Part shown: positions 46,671-56,464 of the stretch, in pieces
Layout: each line of letters begins with the position of its first letter
Numbering within the stretch: position 1 is the stretch's first letter
Assembly (NCBI RefSeq): GCF_028751195.1
Contig: NZ_CP066784.1
Coordinates: 310,001-374,000 of the forward strand
Length of the DNA stretch: 64,000 bases
Reading direction: 5' to 3'
Origin: Alicyclobacillus sp. ALC3
Lineage (GTDB): Bacteria; Bacillota; Bacilli; Alicyclobacillales; Alicyclobacillaceae
The notes under the pieces: generated by a model
What the model was told of the DNA's origin: nothing
What the model saw: the letters and a program-made list of their open reading frames with translations, nothing else
Database searches by the model: none
Translations under genes and position numbers: made by a program

Positions 46671-47901
46671 ACTGCGACCAGAGGTTCTGCGCCGGTTACA
46701 CGCGGATGCCGAACGCCGACGTATACGGCAGAGTCAGGAAAGTCCGATTCGCCCAGAGGTTTCGCCAATTTACCCAAGTTCTGTGTACACGTTTGACGAC
46801 CTCGACGCTATTCAAGCGTACTACGAACACGGCCACACGAGTGATGCATACGTCTATCGCAGGAACGGACATCCAAATGAGCGACCTGTGGAGGCCTACA
46901 TTGCTGCACTTGAAGGGGCGGAAGCAGCCGTGTTGTGCAGTTCAGGAATGGCTGCGATCGCACAGACGTGCTTCGCACTATTGCACCCCGGCGACCACGT
47001 GATTGCGACCAAGCACCTGTACGGCGGGACTTACGCCTTCTTTGAACAGACTCTTTGCACCTGGGGCGTGGACATCAGTTATGTCGACCTGAACGATACT
47101 CTCAGCTTGCGCAAGGCCTTGCGGCCGGAGACTCGGATGGTCTATGCGGAGACGATTGCAAATCCCCTGTTACAAGTCTGTGCTCTGCCCGACGTCGCTG
47201 CCTTTGCCCGCCGACACAGCCTGCAGCTCGTCGTTGACAACACCTTTGCCACACCGCTTCTGGCCCGGCCTCTTGAGCATGGCGCAACACTGTCGCTCCA
47301 CAGTCTAACCAAGTTTCTGAACGGGCACAGCGACGTCATCGGCGGCGCCGTGACAGGCGACCGCGACACAGTAGAGAAGGTACGGAAGTTTTCCGTCATG
47401 TTTGGCGGGACCCTGTCCCCATTTGACGCTTGGTTAACAGAGAGGGGCTTACAAACGTTCGCGTTGCGGTTTTCAAAGCAGTGTGAAACGGCGCATTTTT
47501 TGGCAAATGTTCTAGCAAACCAGGCCGCGGTCCGGACCGTCTACTACCCTGGGCGCGAGGACGACCCTAGCCACGCGCTTGCAAACCACGTCTTTCACGG
47601 TGGCTACGGAGCTATGGTATCGTTCGACCTGCACGGCGGGTACGAAGCTGCCAATGCGCTCGTGCGCAACCTTTCGACCATCCGTTTAGCTCCTTCGTTA
47701 GGCGGTTTGCATACTACACTCTCGCATCCCGCCCTGACGTCGCACCGCGCTTACTCACAGAACGAACGAGAAGGGCTGGGCATCACCGACGGCCTACTGC
47801 GACTATCTGTCGGCTGTGAGGAGTACGAGCAACTCGAATCGGAGCTGACACAGGCGTTTGAACCGTTGAACGCCGTGATTAAACAACAGCAAGCCCATTA
47901 G
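46654..47901 (+). CDS. Cys/Met metabolism PLP-dependent lyase or synthase
   Basis: 415 residues, class of cystathionine gamma-synthase, beta/gamma-lyase and methionine gamma-lyase. PLP motifs: CSSGMAAI (about 90), VDNTFATPLL, and the cofactor lysine in HSLTKFLNGHSD (about 213). The 20-residue N-terminus rich in Arg is longer than usual. ATG at 46654, coupled to the GNAT gene. Exact reaction not decidable; the neighbours give no methionine operon context. Confidence 0.88.
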   Translation: MNPRVRLRPEVLRRLHADAERRRIRQSQESPIRPEVSPIYPSSVYTFDDLDAIQAYYEHGHTSDAYVYRRNGHPNERPVEAYIAALEGAEAAVLCSSGMAAIAQTCFALLHPGDHVIATKHLYGGTYAFFEQTLCTWGVDISYVDLNDTLSLRKALRPETRMVYAETIANPLLQVCALPDVAAFARRHSLQLVVDNTFATPLLARPLEHGATLSLHSLTKFLNGHSDVIGGAVTGDRDTVEKVRKFSVMFGGTLSPFDAWLTERGLQTFALRFSKQCETAHFLANVLANQAAVRTVYYPGREDDPSHALANHVFHGGYGAMVSFDLHGGYEAANALVRNLSTIRLAPSLGGLHTTLSHPALTSHRAYSQNEREGLGITDGLLRLSVGCEEYEQLESELTQAFEPLNAVIKQQQAH

Positions 47902-47950
47902 CCGTTGACATGCTGCACGGGATGGCAGAGAACTAACATCCACAATCCAA

Positions 47951-47983
47951 GAAGCGGCAGGTCTGCATCTCCTGCCGCTTCAC
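47951..47983. terminator. Bidirectional terminator between convergent genes
   Basis: Perfect 10-bp arms GAAGCGGCAG and CTGCCGCTTC, 11-base loop, between the PLP enzyme gene and rsfA, which converge. Confidence 0.7.
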
Positions 47984-48002
47984 GATGTCCCGACTCAAGG
48001 GA

Positions 48003-48650
48003 TTATTCCACTTGCTCCATTGACCCGGCAGTATCGATCCGTTCTAAACTCCCGTACTCGTCAATGCGGTACATAAACCCTTCTTTGCTCACGTCATCAC
48101 CGTTGAGGAACGCTGCCTTACGCGCACGCTCCATGATCTTGACCAAAGCGCGATAGTCTTCAACCACCGTCTCGTAATCTTTCTCCAATTTCGCGTGGTC
48201 CGTGCGTAGGTCTTGGTAGACGCGGTCGACTTGCTCGAACTTTTCGCGCCACTGCACTGCCTGGCGCTCCGCAGCGCGCCATCTCGACGCCCACTGCTGG
48301 GCAGTGCTCTTTTCCTGACGGAGGAACCGCAGCACTTGAGCCCAAGTCATCAGCGTGGCAGTCGGGTGGTCGTAGTCTCCGCCCTCAAGCTGCGCCTGAA
48401 CTTTTGCAGACTTTCGCTCCTTGCGGTCTTCCTTAGCCAACTCAATCTCGCTTCTGTGTTGCTTGCGTACACAGGCGTTCCACCGAAAGCCACATGCAGC
48501 CGCCGTTCGCCCTAGACGTCTGCTAGCTTCATTAAATCCCGCCAACTGCGTACTTCCATCTCGAATGTGGTTCAGTACTACCTCTGCCAGAATGGCGTCG
48601 TCTTCCGTAGTCCATGCGTCCTGACGCATGGTTCGCAGGCTTTGCTTCAT
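48003..48650 (-). CDS. rsfA: RsfA-family prespore transcription regulator
   Basis: 215 residues. An N-terminal SANT/Myb-like DNA-binding region (RQDAWTTEDDAILAEVVLNH, then RRLGRTAAACGFRWNACVRK) matches RsfA/YlbO proteins that tune forespore (SigF) gene expression. The rest is coiled coil (about 130-185). ATG after GGGGCC. Likely expressed in the forespore, with a SigF-like promoter upstream. Confidence 0.9.
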   Translation of the reverse strand: MKQSLRTMRQDAWTTEDDAILAEVVLNHIRDGSTQLAGFNEASRRLGRTAAACGFRWNACVRKQHRSEIELAKEDRKERKSAKVQAQLEGGDYDHPTATLMTWAQVLRFLRQEKSTAQQWASRWRAAERQAVQWREKFEQVDRVYQDLRTDHAKLEKDYETVVEDYRALVKIMERARKAAFLNGDDVSKEGFMYRIDEYGSLERIDTAGSMEQVE

Positions 48651-48758
48651 CGTTGCTGGCCCCCTGATTCATACCGCGATCCAAAGCAGCGGAATTACCG
48701 CATATTCAGCGGTTGCGGCGTTCCCGCCGCCTTCCCGCGCTATCACGAAGCTATCACT

Positions 48759-48788
48759 TGTTATTCCCAAACATACAAGTATTTAAAC
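48759..48788 (-). promoter_or_regulatory. Candidate SigF-type promoter of rsfA
   Basis: Minus strand GTTTA (48788-48784), 15 bp, GGGAATAACA (48768-48759): one mismatch to the GGNNANAHTR -10. rsfA belongs to the SigF regulon in B. subtilis. Confidence 0.4.
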
Positions 48789-48851
48789 ACGACTGTATTC
48801 AAAGAGAGCCGCCCCTTGTGCAATCGCACTTGTGGGACAGCCCTCTGAGGG

Positions 48852-49112
48852 TCACATCGTATTGCGCAAGCGTCTACGTGATTCGAGTTTCCGCCACCCT
48901 TTGCGACGGTAAATGGCAGGTTCCCCGCCTGTGAAGAACTGTAAAGCAGCTCCTCGTGCGGCCGGTTCGTCATCTCGCTGTGCCCGCAAAATCCGCCACA
49001 GCGCAAGACCAGCAAACAACCAGCGGCCGCGCATCAACCCACGCCACACCGTGTAGGCTACGGCAAGCGCACGAAACACACGTACAGTCAGTCGGAGCCA
49101 TCGCACTCGCAT
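48852..49112 (-). CDS. Small basic hypothetical membrane protein
   Basis: About 86 residues, very Arg-rich, with one or two hydrophobic stretches (about 12-25 and 31-41). It starts ten bases after the thiI stop; AAGGGGTG precedes ATG (49112), with a later GTG (49106) better spaced. No family recognised. Position suggests cotranscription with the cysteine desulfurase and thiI. Confidence 0.5.
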   Translation of the reverse strand: MRVRWLRLTVRVFRALAVAYTVWRGLMRGRWLFAGLALWRILRAQRDDEPAARGAALQFFTGGEPAIYRRKGWRKLESRRRLRNTM

Positions 49113-49121
49113 CACCCCTTG

Positions 49122-50321
49122 TTAGAGTGTGCGCTGCACCTGCGCCTTAAACATCTTCTGCTCGGTTTGTGCAACGGCATCTTCCACCAATTTCTCCACG
49201 TCAAGGCTTGTTTCAGCACGTTCTGCCTCGTCAATTTTTGGTTTCGTTCGCGGGCTCTTCGGAACAAAAATTGTGCAGCAGTCCTCATAAGGTAGGATAG
49301 AGATGTCGTACGTGCCAATCTCCCGCGCCCGGCGCATGATATCAACCTTGTCTTCCGTGACAAGTGGACGCAGAATCGGAAGGTTTGTCACTGCGTTTAT
49401 CGTTTTCATGCTGTCGAGCGTCTGACTTGCCACCTGACCCAAGCTTTCCCCTGTAACCAAGGCCTTCAGTCGCCACTGGGTCGCAAGTCGCTCAGCGATA
49501 CGCAACATCATTCTGCGCATCACAGTAATACTCAGTTCATCCGGGCAGTGTTTGCGAATCTCTGTTTGAACCTCGGTAAAGTGCACCACGTGCAGTCTTA
49601 CACGACCACCCCAGTTTGCCAATACCTGAGCCAGGTCTTCAACCTTTTGCAGAGCACGCTCACTGGTAAAGGGAAAGCTGTGAAAGTGAATGGCCTCTAA
49701 CTCGACTCCGCGTTTCATCGCCAGCCAGCCTGCAACAGGACTGTCAATCCCACCAGACAAGAGCAGACCGACCCTGCCACTGGAACCGACTGGCAGTCCA
49801 CCTAGGCCTGCGTATTTGCTCGCGTACACGAAGCCCCCTTCATCACGCACCTCGACGTACACTGTGAGATGAGGGTGATGTACATCGACGCGCAAACTCT
49901 CTATCTCTTCCAGGATACGCCCGCCAAGGAGGGCAGCAAGTTCTGGACTCGGTATTGGGAACCTCTTATTCGCCCGACGCACGTCAACTTTAAAGGTCGT
50001 CGCGACTTGCTCAGACGACAGAACCGCTTGACGCGCGGCGGCGAGTGCAGCAGCGGTCAGCGCCTCAACAGACAATTCAGTCCGCTCCACCGGGCTGACA
50101 GAAACCACGCCGAAGACTCGGCAGACTTCACGCGTCACGGGTTCGGCGGGATTCCCGGCCAAGTGAACAGAGATGCGACCTCCAATGCGTTCGACTCGGA
50201 CCCCCTCAAAGGCACGCAGCGCACGCTGTACGTTGTGCGCGAGAATCTTTTCAAAGTCACTGCGGTTGTGACCCTTCAAGCTGATCTCCCCGTAGCGCAC
50301 GATCAACTGGTCTACCGCCAT
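49122..50321 (-). CDS. thiI: tRNA 4-thiouridine synthetase ThiI
   Basis: Adenylates and thiolates U8 of tRNA; also linked to thiamine thiazole synthesis in some bacteria. 399 residues from the ATG at 50321 after AAGGAGG. A THUMP domain (about 60-165) precedes the PP-loop SGGIDSPVAGW. There is no C-terminal rhodanese domain, as in Bacillus. Paired with a dedicated cysteine desulfurase. Confidence 0.95.
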   Translation of the reverse strand: MAVDQLIVRYGEISLKGHNRSDFEKILAHNVQRALRAFEGVRVERIGGRISVHLAGNPAEPVTREVCRVFGVVSVSPVERTELSVEALTAAALAAARQAVLSSEQVATTFKVDVRRANKRFPIPSPELAALLGGRILEEIESLRVDVHHPHLTVYVEVRDEGGFVYASKYAGLGGLPVGSSGRVGLLLSGGIDSPVAGWLAMKRGVELEAIHFHSFPFTSERALQKVEDLAQVLANWGGRVRLHVVHFTEVQTEIRKHCPDELSITVMRRMMLRIAERLATQWRLKALVTGESLGQVASQTLDSMKTINAVTNLPILRPLVTEDKVDIMRRAREIGTYDISILPYEDCCTIFVPKSPRTKPKIDEAERAETSLDVEKLVEDAVAQTEQKMFKAQVQRTL

Positions 50322-50362
50322 GTCAATTCCTCCTTCAAACTGCACCTTCCTGCAACTCCTTG

Positions 50363-51517
50363 CTAGCGTTTTCTGCGAGTGACCCCCGTCAACCAGCGCA
50401 CCTGCTCTGATACCACTGACAAAGCCTGTTCGACCATTTCAGGCGTCAACCACCAGCCGAGTGAAAAACGGATTGTGCCTGTTACTTCAGCCTCACTGCG
50501 ACCCATCGCAGTCAGCACATGACTTCGTGAAGCATGGCCACGGCGAGTAGAGCATGCCGATCCCGTTGACACGTATAACCCCTGCGCTTCAAACGCGTGG
50601 ACTAGCACTTCACCCCGTAGTCCCGGAAAGGAGGCGCTGACGATATAGGGAGATGCGCTTTCGGGACGCTGCACAATACAGCCTGGAATGGCCTCTAGTC
50701 CCTCGATGAGGCTTGTAGCGAGCGCCGAACAGAGCGCCAGGTTGTGCGTGTGTTGTTCTGCCGCAACGGCAGCAGCTCGACCCAACGCAATAATCCCTAA
50801 CACGTTTTCTGTCCCAGACCGCAGTCCGAACTCCTGTCCGCCACCGTAACAAAGCGGCTCGAGTTCCAGTCCGTCGCGCAGGTAGAGTGCTCCGACGCCT
50901 TTCGGGGCACCGACTTTGTGTCCTGAAATGGAGTACAAGTCTGCGAACCGGACTGCAGTCGCAGTCTCCAACTTTCCAAACGCTTGGATACCATCGACGT
51001 GAAACAGGGTCTTAGGTCTTTCCCGGAGCATCTGCCCGATTTCAATGACTGGTAAAATGGCACCCGTTTCGTTGTTTACATGCATGAGGCTGACTAACAC
51101 TGTATCGGGTCGCACTGCGGCTAGCACATCTTCAGTTCGCAGACCGCCGTCTTTTCGAGGCGAGATGAACGTGACTTCCCAGCCTTCACGCTGCCATCCC
51201 CGCGCTGCTTCCAGGACAGACGGGTGTTCAATCGCGGACGTCAAGATGTGGCGTCCGCGTTCCCGAAAACGTCGGAGCACCCCCGCAATGGCTAGGTTGT
51301 TTGCCTCAGTTCCGCTACCAGTGAATATGACTCGTCCACTCTTTGCACCAAGGTGAGCAAGCACCGCGCGACGCGCAGTCTGAATTGCGCGGTCCGACGC
51401 AACTCCTTTAGCGTGCAGAGAAGACGGGTTGCCATACAGCGAGAAACTATTTGTCAACGCCTGCTCAACCTCGGGCAGTAGCGGAGTCGTCGCAGCACCA
51501 TCAAAATACAGTTCCAT
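50363..51517 (-). CDS. Cysteine desulfurase (NifS/IscS-like, NifZ type)
   Basis: PLP enzyme that releases sulfur from cysteine as a persulfide. 384 residues. PLP lysine in SGHKVGAPKG (about 202) and persulfide Cys in STGSACSTRRG (about 325). N-terminal MELYFDGAATTPLL is typical. By pairing with thiI it probably feeds tRNA thiolation. ATG after AGGAGG. Confidence 0.93.
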   Translation of the reverse strand: MELYFDGAATTPLLPEVEQALTNSFSLYGNPSSLHAKGVASDRAIQTARRAVLAHLGAKSGRVIFTGSGTEANNLAIAGVLRRFRERGRHILTSAIEHPSVLEAARGWQREGWEVTFISPRKDGGLRTEDVLAAVRPDTVLVSLMHVNNETGAILPVIEIGQMLRERPKTLFHVDGIQAFGKLETATAVRFADLYSISGHKVGAPKGVGALYLRDGLELEPLCYGGGQEFGLRSGTENVLGIIALGRAAAVAAEQHTHNLALCSALATSLIEGLEAIPGCIVQRPESASPYIVSASFPGLRGEVLVHAFEAQGLYVSTGSACSTRRGHASRSHVLTAMGRSEAEVTGTIRFSLGWWLTPEMVEQALSVVSEQVRWLTGVTRRKR

Positions 51518-51575
51518 GGGACAACCTCCTGGTGGTTCCCCGCTATCGTATCACGAAAGGCTATCTCCATGACAA

Positions 51576-51600
51576 GGGCGCCCTCCGCCGGAGAGCGCCC
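51576..51600 (-). terminator. Putative terminator between gapB-like gene and the desulfurase
   Basis: GGGCGCCCTCC and GGAGAGCGCCC arms around a 3-base loop; weak T-tract on the minus strand. Confidence 0.5.
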
Positions 51601-51641
51601 GTTCCTGCTGTCTGTCCAGAATACCAAAAAACGTAAATCCC

Positions 51642-52700
51642 TTATGCGCGCCACAGCACTGGCGTATCCACTGGAGCCTGAACAGCGTCTGGAGACCGTG
51701 ACACGAGTCGAACCAAGTCGACCATGCGGCAAGAATACCCCCATTCGTTGTCGTACCAAGCCAATACCTTGACGGACCCGTTGTCCATCGAAAGCGTCGA
51801 TTGCGCATCGATGATGGCGGACCGTGAATCCCCGTTAAAGTCTACAGAGACAAGCGGTTCCTCCGTGTACCCCAAAATACCAGCCAACTCAGATTCTGCT
51901 GCTCGCCTGAGCACATGGTTTACTTCCGAGGCACTTGGCACGCGCGAAAGTTGCGCAACCAAATCGACAATCGACACATTCGGCGTCGGAACCCGCAGTG
52001 ACAAACCGGCCAACCGGCCGTGCAGCTCAGGGAGTACCAATCCAATCGCCTTCGCCGCCCCGGTACTCGTCGGGATAATCGATTCCGCCGACGCCCGTGC
52101 CCGGCGCAGGTCCTTGTGTGGGTTGTCAAGGTTTCGTTGGTCATTCGTATACGAGTGGACTGTTGTCATGAGTCCGCTCTCAAGGCCAAACTCGTCGTGC
52201 AAGGCCTTGACTACAGGTGCCAAGCAGTTCGTTGTGCAGGATGCCCCAGATACAATATCGTGAAGGTGGTCATCGTAAGATGAGTCATTGACACCCATTA
52301 CCACCGTGATATCCGCATCAGCAGCAGACTTTGCCGGCGCGGTTAAAACCACCTTACGTGCACCTTGTGCGAGGTGAAGTTCCATCGTCTCCCGAGTTCG
52401 GAACACTCCCGTTGACTCCACCACAACGTCGACGCCAAGGTCCCCCCATGGCAACACAGACGGATCACGACTGTTCAGCACCCTCGTGTATTTACCTCGG
52501 CACAACCAACCTTCTCCGGCAAGTTCGAGTGGCGCATCGAACCGACCGTGTACTGAGTCATATTGCAACAGGTGCGCTAACACAGCTGCGTCTGCGGTAC
52601 CGTTGACGGCCACCACCTCGATGTCATCAGACTGCAGCGCGCGTCGGTACACCATCCTTCCGATTCTTCCAAACCCGTTGATGGCAATGCGAATGGTCAA
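51642..52700 (-). CDS. gapB: Glyceraldehyde-3-phosphate dehydrogenase, GapB-like
   Basis: 352 residues from a TTG at 52700 that follows AAAGGGG. Rossmann motif NGFGRIGRMVYRR, catalytic Cys in SGASCTTNCLAP (about 160), and NEWGYSCRMVDL near the end. After beta-2 the sequence is AVNGTAD rather than the usual acidic residue of NAD-specific GapA (NDLT). This favours NADP use and a gluconeogenic GapB role. Usual family length is about 335-340. Confidence 0.88.
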   Translation of the reverse strand: MTIRIAINGFGRIGRMVYRRALQSDDIEVVAVNGTADAAVLAHLLQYDSVHGRFDAPLELAGEGWLCRGKYTRVLNSRDPSVLPWGDLGVDVVVESTGVFRTRETMELHLAQGARKVVLTAPAKSAADADITVVMGVNDSSYDDHLHDIVSGASCTTNCLAPVVKALHDEFGLESGLMTTVHSYTNDQRNLDNPHKDLRRARASAESIIPTSTGAAKAIGLVLPELHGRLAGLSLRVPTPNVSIVDLVAQLSRVPSASEVNHVLRRAAESELAGILGYTEEPLVSVDFNGDSRSAIIDAQSTLSMDNGSVKVLAWYDNEWGYSCRMVDLVRLVSRSPDAVQAPVDTPVLWRA

Positions 52701-52843
52701 CTCAAACGCCCCTTTGCACACGTTTGCGGCTCCACCTCATCTTACACAATCCGCAGGAATTGTTCCATACTCATTTAGCCACGACCATCAAATAGTATGT
52801 CACAATTCGGTGACAGGTGCACAAAACGCCGCCGGGGTCATTT

Positions 52844-53905
52844 TTATGTGACATTCCACTCGCATCCAAATACCTGAAACCGTTCCCCCATTCCCCCTGG
52901 CATCACGAGTTGCTTCAGTTGCCCAGACCAGCCCAACCTTTGTTTCACTGATTCTAGACCGCTCGAAGCAAGCGCGGTCAGGCGTGTTTGACACGCGTCC
53001 GCAATCCCGTGCGACATTAGGTATGTTCCTTGCGACTCGAGAAACCGAAACTGGAACCCGGCGCTCTCGGCGGCATTTCGAACGTGATCCCAGTTCACAT
53101 CCGCTGTGATATCTTGTGCTCCGACGTGATCGAGAACGTCAGTGACTTGGTGTTGATAGTACCCACGCAGCGTCCCTTGCGGACGAATCCCCGACGCCCA
53201 CTCTTCACGGTCAATACCATAGTCGATCAGCAACGCGAAAACGGGAGGACCGCCTGCAGTCAAGCGCGCAAAGAACCGCGCAAGCCCAGGACAGACCTCC
53301 CCTATCGTGCCATCGGGAATCGGAAGAAATTGGTCGGCCAGGGACGCAATACTCGCGTCAGCCGACTGCCACATCCATTGATAGTGGCCTTGCGAATCCA
53401 ACTTCACATACGCCTGCTGCCACGAGTCCCCAACTCGACGCACACGCTCGACTGGAAGCGCATCAAGCACTTCATTGGCCACCACACAGGTCGGTACGTC
53501 CGTGCGCGGTTCACCGAAGTGATAATGGAGCCGTGTGTCTTCGTCGTGCACAGCGTTCGCCTGAAACGTTTGCAGACGCCGAGAACGGTCTACCAGTGTG
53601 TATGTAATCGTGCCTGAACACAGCCGCACAAGCGCAGGCCCAAGTACGGCGGCAAGCTCTCCTTGCCCGCCCCCGTACTCGACCACTTGAAGTTCCGTTG
53701 GTTGGCCCCAAGCGTCCCATTGCTCTGTCAACGCGTTTGCGAGCGCCTGCGCAAAAAGCGGCGACTGAGCGGCAGTGTAAAAGTCTGACCCTTTGCCACC
53801 GATGGATACAGCACGCGTGTAGTACCCGTCGTCACCGTACAAGGCCAATTCCATAAACTGCCCAAACGACAGTTCGTCCCTGACGCTTAGAACGCTGGTG
53901 TTCAC
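52844..53905 (-). CDS. MidA/NDUFAF7-family SAM-dependent methyltransferase
   Basis: 353 residues of the COG1565 family. N-terminal [18 protein letters not shown] and SAM loop [12 protein letters not shown] (about 95) are typical. The mitochondrial homologue methylates an arginine of complex I; bacterial targets are unknown. Overlaps the clpP stop by 4 bp (GTGA), so probably cotranscribed with it. Confidence 0.88.
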   Translation of the reverse strand: MNTSVLSVRDELSFGQFMELALYGDDGYYTRAVSIGGKGSDFYTAAQSPLFAQALANALTEQWDAWGQPTELQVVEYGGGQGELAAVLGPALVRLCSGTITYTLVDRSRRLQTFQANAVHDEDTRLHYHFGEPRTDVPTCVVANEVLDALPVERVRRVGDSWQQAYVKLDSQGHYQWMWQSADASIASLADQFLPIPDGTIGEVCPGLARFFARLTAGGPPVFALLIDYGIDREEWASGIRPQGTLRGYYQHQVTDVLDHVGAQDITADVNWDHVRNAAESAGFQFRFLESQGTYLMSHGIADACQTRLTALASSGLESVKQRLGWSGQLKQLVMPGGMGERFQVFGCEWNVT

Positions 53906-54489
53906 TTTCCGCTGTGGGTGATAATATCATCAATCAGACCGTACGCCTTAGCCTCTTGTGCTGACATAAAGCGGTCACGGTCAGTATCCTGTTCAATTTG
54001 AGACAGCGCTTGGCCGCTGCGGTCGGCGAGAATCTGATTGAGGCGCTGGCGAGTGCGGATGATGTGCTGCGCGTGAATGGCGATGTCAGACGCCTGTCCG
54101 CGCGCTCCGCCAAGGGGTTGGTGAATCATAACTTCAGCATTCGGCAGCGCAAACCGTTTGCCACTAGCCCCTGCGGTCAACAGAACGGCCCCCATGCTGG
54201 CAGCCAAACCCACACAGATTGTGGAAACATCTGGTTTGATGTGCTGCATCGTGTCGTAAATGGCGAGGCCGGCTGTCACCGAACCACCCGGGCTGTTAAT
54301 GTACATCTGGATGTCTTTGTCGGGGTCGTCCGCAGCTAGAAACAAAAGCTGTGCTACGACCGCGTTCGATACCTGGTCGTCGATTTGTGTACCGAGGAAA
54401 ATAATTCGGTCTTTCAGCAAGCGTGAGTAAATGTCGTAACTCCGCTCCCCACGGTTTGTTTGCTCGACAACGTACGGAATTAAGCTCAT
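53902..54489 (-). CDS. clpP: ATP-dependent Clp protease proteolytic subunit
   Basis: 195 residues. Catalytic triad: Ser in [11 protein letters not shown] (about 98), His in MIHQPLGG (about 123), and the downstream Asp. It degrades proteins delivered by ClpX, ClpC or ClpE. A CtsR-like operator overlaps its promoter, so heat and stress control is expected. Confidence 0.97.
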   Translation of the reverse strand: MSLIPYVVEQTNRGERSYDIYSRLLKDRIIFLGTQIDDQVSNAVVAQLLFLAADDPDKDIQMYINSPGGSVTAGLAIYDTMQHIKPDVSTICVGLAASMGAVLLTAGASGKRFALPNAEVMIHQPLGGARGQASDIAIHAQHIIRTRQRLNQILADRSGQALSQIEQDTDRDRFMSAQEAKAYGLIDDIITHSGK

Positions 54490-54536
54490 ACAGCATCCTC
54501 CTATCGAATCACGTTCGCGATCTTGGCCACGATCAC

Positions 54537-54576
54537 AGTATGCCTCAGCAGCGCCTTTTAGTCAAGAATAGTCAAA
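54537..54576 (-). promoter_or_regulatory. clpP promoter with CtsR operator
   Basis: Minus strand TTGACT (54565-54560), 17 bp, CATACT (54542-54537). On the plus strand, AGTCAAGAATAGTCAAA (54560-54576) matches the CtsR heptad repeat RGTCAAANANRGTCAAA with one mismatch and overlaps the -35. Confidence 0.8.
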
Positions 54577-54672
54577 GTCAAACATTCTGGCTTATCACAG
54601 TCACAACATACCAAGGCCACCCATGGACAATACTACTCATGCAAGTGAAGCGGCTGCAAAGGGGTGACGAAA

Positions 54673-55098
54673 ATGCAGAACAACATTGGCACCGTAGATA
54701 GGTACGTACGTCTGACGGCCGGACTTCTTGCCCTCGGTGCCAGCTTCAGTATGCGGCGCCAAAGCCCAGGACGGGCGCTGCTGATGTCGCTTGGCGCAAT
54801 GAAGGTCGCTGAAGGGGTGACGGGCTGGTGCCCGCTCATCCAACTGGCACAGGCAACAAGCCAGCAAACAACTTCAGCAGCCGGCCAGAACAAAGCACAA
54901 GGTACGGAAAAATCAGCTCGTTCCACCAGCGAGTCCGGACAACAACCCGAACAGTCCACAGAAACCTCCGGGCATGCTCGAGATGGTCAGCACACCTTTG
55001 CACCGCGCCGTGTGCGAGCTGTGCGAAAGCGGACAGAATCAGGACAGAACGGGCACACGCACGACGGGCGCATGCACCAGAGCTCCGCACTGCAGTAA
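54673..55098 (+). CDS. DUF2892 (YgaP-like) membrane protein with disordered tail
   Basis: 141 residues from the ATG at 54673, after AAAGGGGTGACGAAA. The first 65 residues are a DUF2892 domain (MQNNIGTVDRYVRLTAGLLA, with GWCPLIQLAQ), two membrane segments. The remaining 75 residues are Gln-, Ser- and Gly-rich, with a His/Arg-rich end. Function unknown. Confidence 0.82.
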   Translation: MQNNIGTVDRYVRLTAGLLALGASFSMRRQSPGRALLMSLGAMKVAEGVTGWCPLIQLAQATSQQTTSAAGQNKAQGTEKSARSTSESGQQPEQSTETSGHARDGQHTFAPRRVRAVRKRTESGQNGHTHDGRMHQSSALQ

Positions 55099-55641
55099 CC
55101 GGATCGACAAAGGGGATTCACGCACCACGGCAAGGGTGCGGAATCCCCGTCGTTCCATGCCCACAATGCTCACGTCGCTTCCTGCCGAAAGCGGACGCCA
55201 AATTTCCCCCGGCGGGTTTGATAAACCTGCACCTCGCTCTGAGCCTGGGAGCCACGTATTCGCTCGTCGGCCTCCACCCACATCACAGCACAGTACGCTT
55301 CAAACTTGGACTGATACAACCCGGCAAAGTACACCCACCTATCCATGGCCCCCGCCTCCCTGCGGGTATTATGCCGCTGGGCAGAAGGCGTTTAGTCCGG
55401 CAATCTTTGGCGTCGCGCAGGGGCGCAACCAGCACCTGCTGTAGGGCATTAATGCGACGGGCAGTCAAAGGTCTGTCGCACAACACGGGGGGCATTCGCC
55501 GCTTCTCTAGTGATACAAAGTTTGATATGATGCAAGATAATACAGAGCACACTGCACTTCACGAAGCGCCAACGAGTGCGCACGCGAAGTGCCCGAGAAG
55601 GGCGGCGGCCTTCGTAAGAGCATGAATCGGGAGGGATCGCG
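55099..55641. other. Gene-free interval, 543 bp
   Basis: Contains a strong hairpin at 55112-55148 (next entry). The remainder has short open frames on both strands without RBS or recognisable products; I see nothing supportable until the RBS of the next gene. Confidence 0.65.
55112..55148 (+). terminator. Terminator-like hairpin after DUF2892 gene
   Basis: GGGGATTC-A-CGCACC pairs with GGTGCG-GAATCCCC (14 bp, one bulged A), 8-base loop, weak T-tract (GTCGTTCC). Confidence 0.65.
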
Positions 55642-56097
55642 ATGATTGCCAAAGAAGACATCTTGTCCCTGAAGGCAAAAATCCTGCCTTCGGGCGCTGA
55701 TCAGATTCTCGATTTTTTGGCTGGCCGACACCACCAAGTTGAGCTCACTCACATTGTTTTGGAAAATGTTCCCTTACTGATTATCGGTCGGCACGGCATG
55801 ATCGCGCGCATTCCAGTCGGCGGCGTGCTACAGAAAGTCAGCCAACCAGCAGGCATCCTGGAACTACTGCAGACCTTTTTTCAAAAACAAGAGACCCTTT
55901 ACCTGTTCATCAACCTGCCTGAGCTTCCGGTGCCGGCAGAAGTGACACGTGTTTTGCAGGAAGTTCAGTCACGTGCGCAACGCAAGGAGGAACTGCGCAA
56001 ATTGATCGACCGGGCACTAGACGAACGGGACTCCGCGCTGTTCTACGAAGCCTCGAACGAATGGCGAAAACTCAACCTATCCGACTACAGCGGGTGA
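55642..56097 (+). CDS. IDEAL-domain-like hypothetical protein
   Basis: 151 residues. The last 35 or so (KLIDRALDERDSALFYEASN) resemble the IDEAL motif found in YpiB, ComK-region and related Firmicutes proteins. The N-terminal 110 residues are a compact alpha/beta region I do not recognise. ATG with GGGAGGG upstream. First of two small plus-strand genes. Confidence 0.7.
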   Translation: MIAKEDILSLKAKILPSGADQILDFLAGRHHQVELTHIVLENVPLLIIGRHGMIARIPVGGVLQKVSQPAGILELLQTFFQKQETLYLFINLPELPVPAEVTRVLQEVQSRAQRKEELRKLIDRALDERDSALFYEASNEWRKLNLSDYSG

Positions 56098-56137
56098 CAC
56101 GTGGTTTACCTGAATTAACATTGAAAGGACGAAATGG

Positions 56138-56407
56138 ATGAATCACGACGGTATTCTCTACGATGAAACAGAGCACACCTCGACGCGGTATGTCGGCTAC
56201 GCGGGCGAACACGGCCGCTACGATATCGCCGTAACGTCGACGACTCACTTCTATGGGAAGCGACTCGTCTTCGTCATTCAAAGTGGAAAGACCGCCATTA
56301 TGAACGACGACGATGCGGCAAATACCGCGTATGTGATGGACGTCTTTGGCGTTACGGACGAAGCCGAAGGAACAGAACTAGCGCAGTTTCTGCTCGCCAA
56401 CCTGTAG
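56138..56407 (+). CDS. DUF3055-family small protein
   Basis: 89 residues: YDETEHTSTRYVGYAGEHGR at the start and THFYGKRLVFVIQSGKTAI in the middle fit the DUF3055 family of Firmicutes. No known function. ATG after GAAAGGACG. Follows the IDEAL-like gene by 40 bp, probably one transcript. Confidence 0.75.
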   Translation: MNHDGILYDETEHTSTRYVGYAGEHGRYDIAVTSTTHFYGKRLVFVIQSGKTAIMNDDDAANTAYVMDVFGVTDEAEGTELAQFLLANL

Positions 56408-56464
56408 GTCATGACGCGTCTGTGCCTCCGGCATCAACTGTGCGGCACAGACGCGGGTCACTAG

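Noticed and set aside
55039-55552. Minus-strand short open frames in the 543-bp gap
   Set aside because: Composition is random-like, with no RBS and no recognisable domain.
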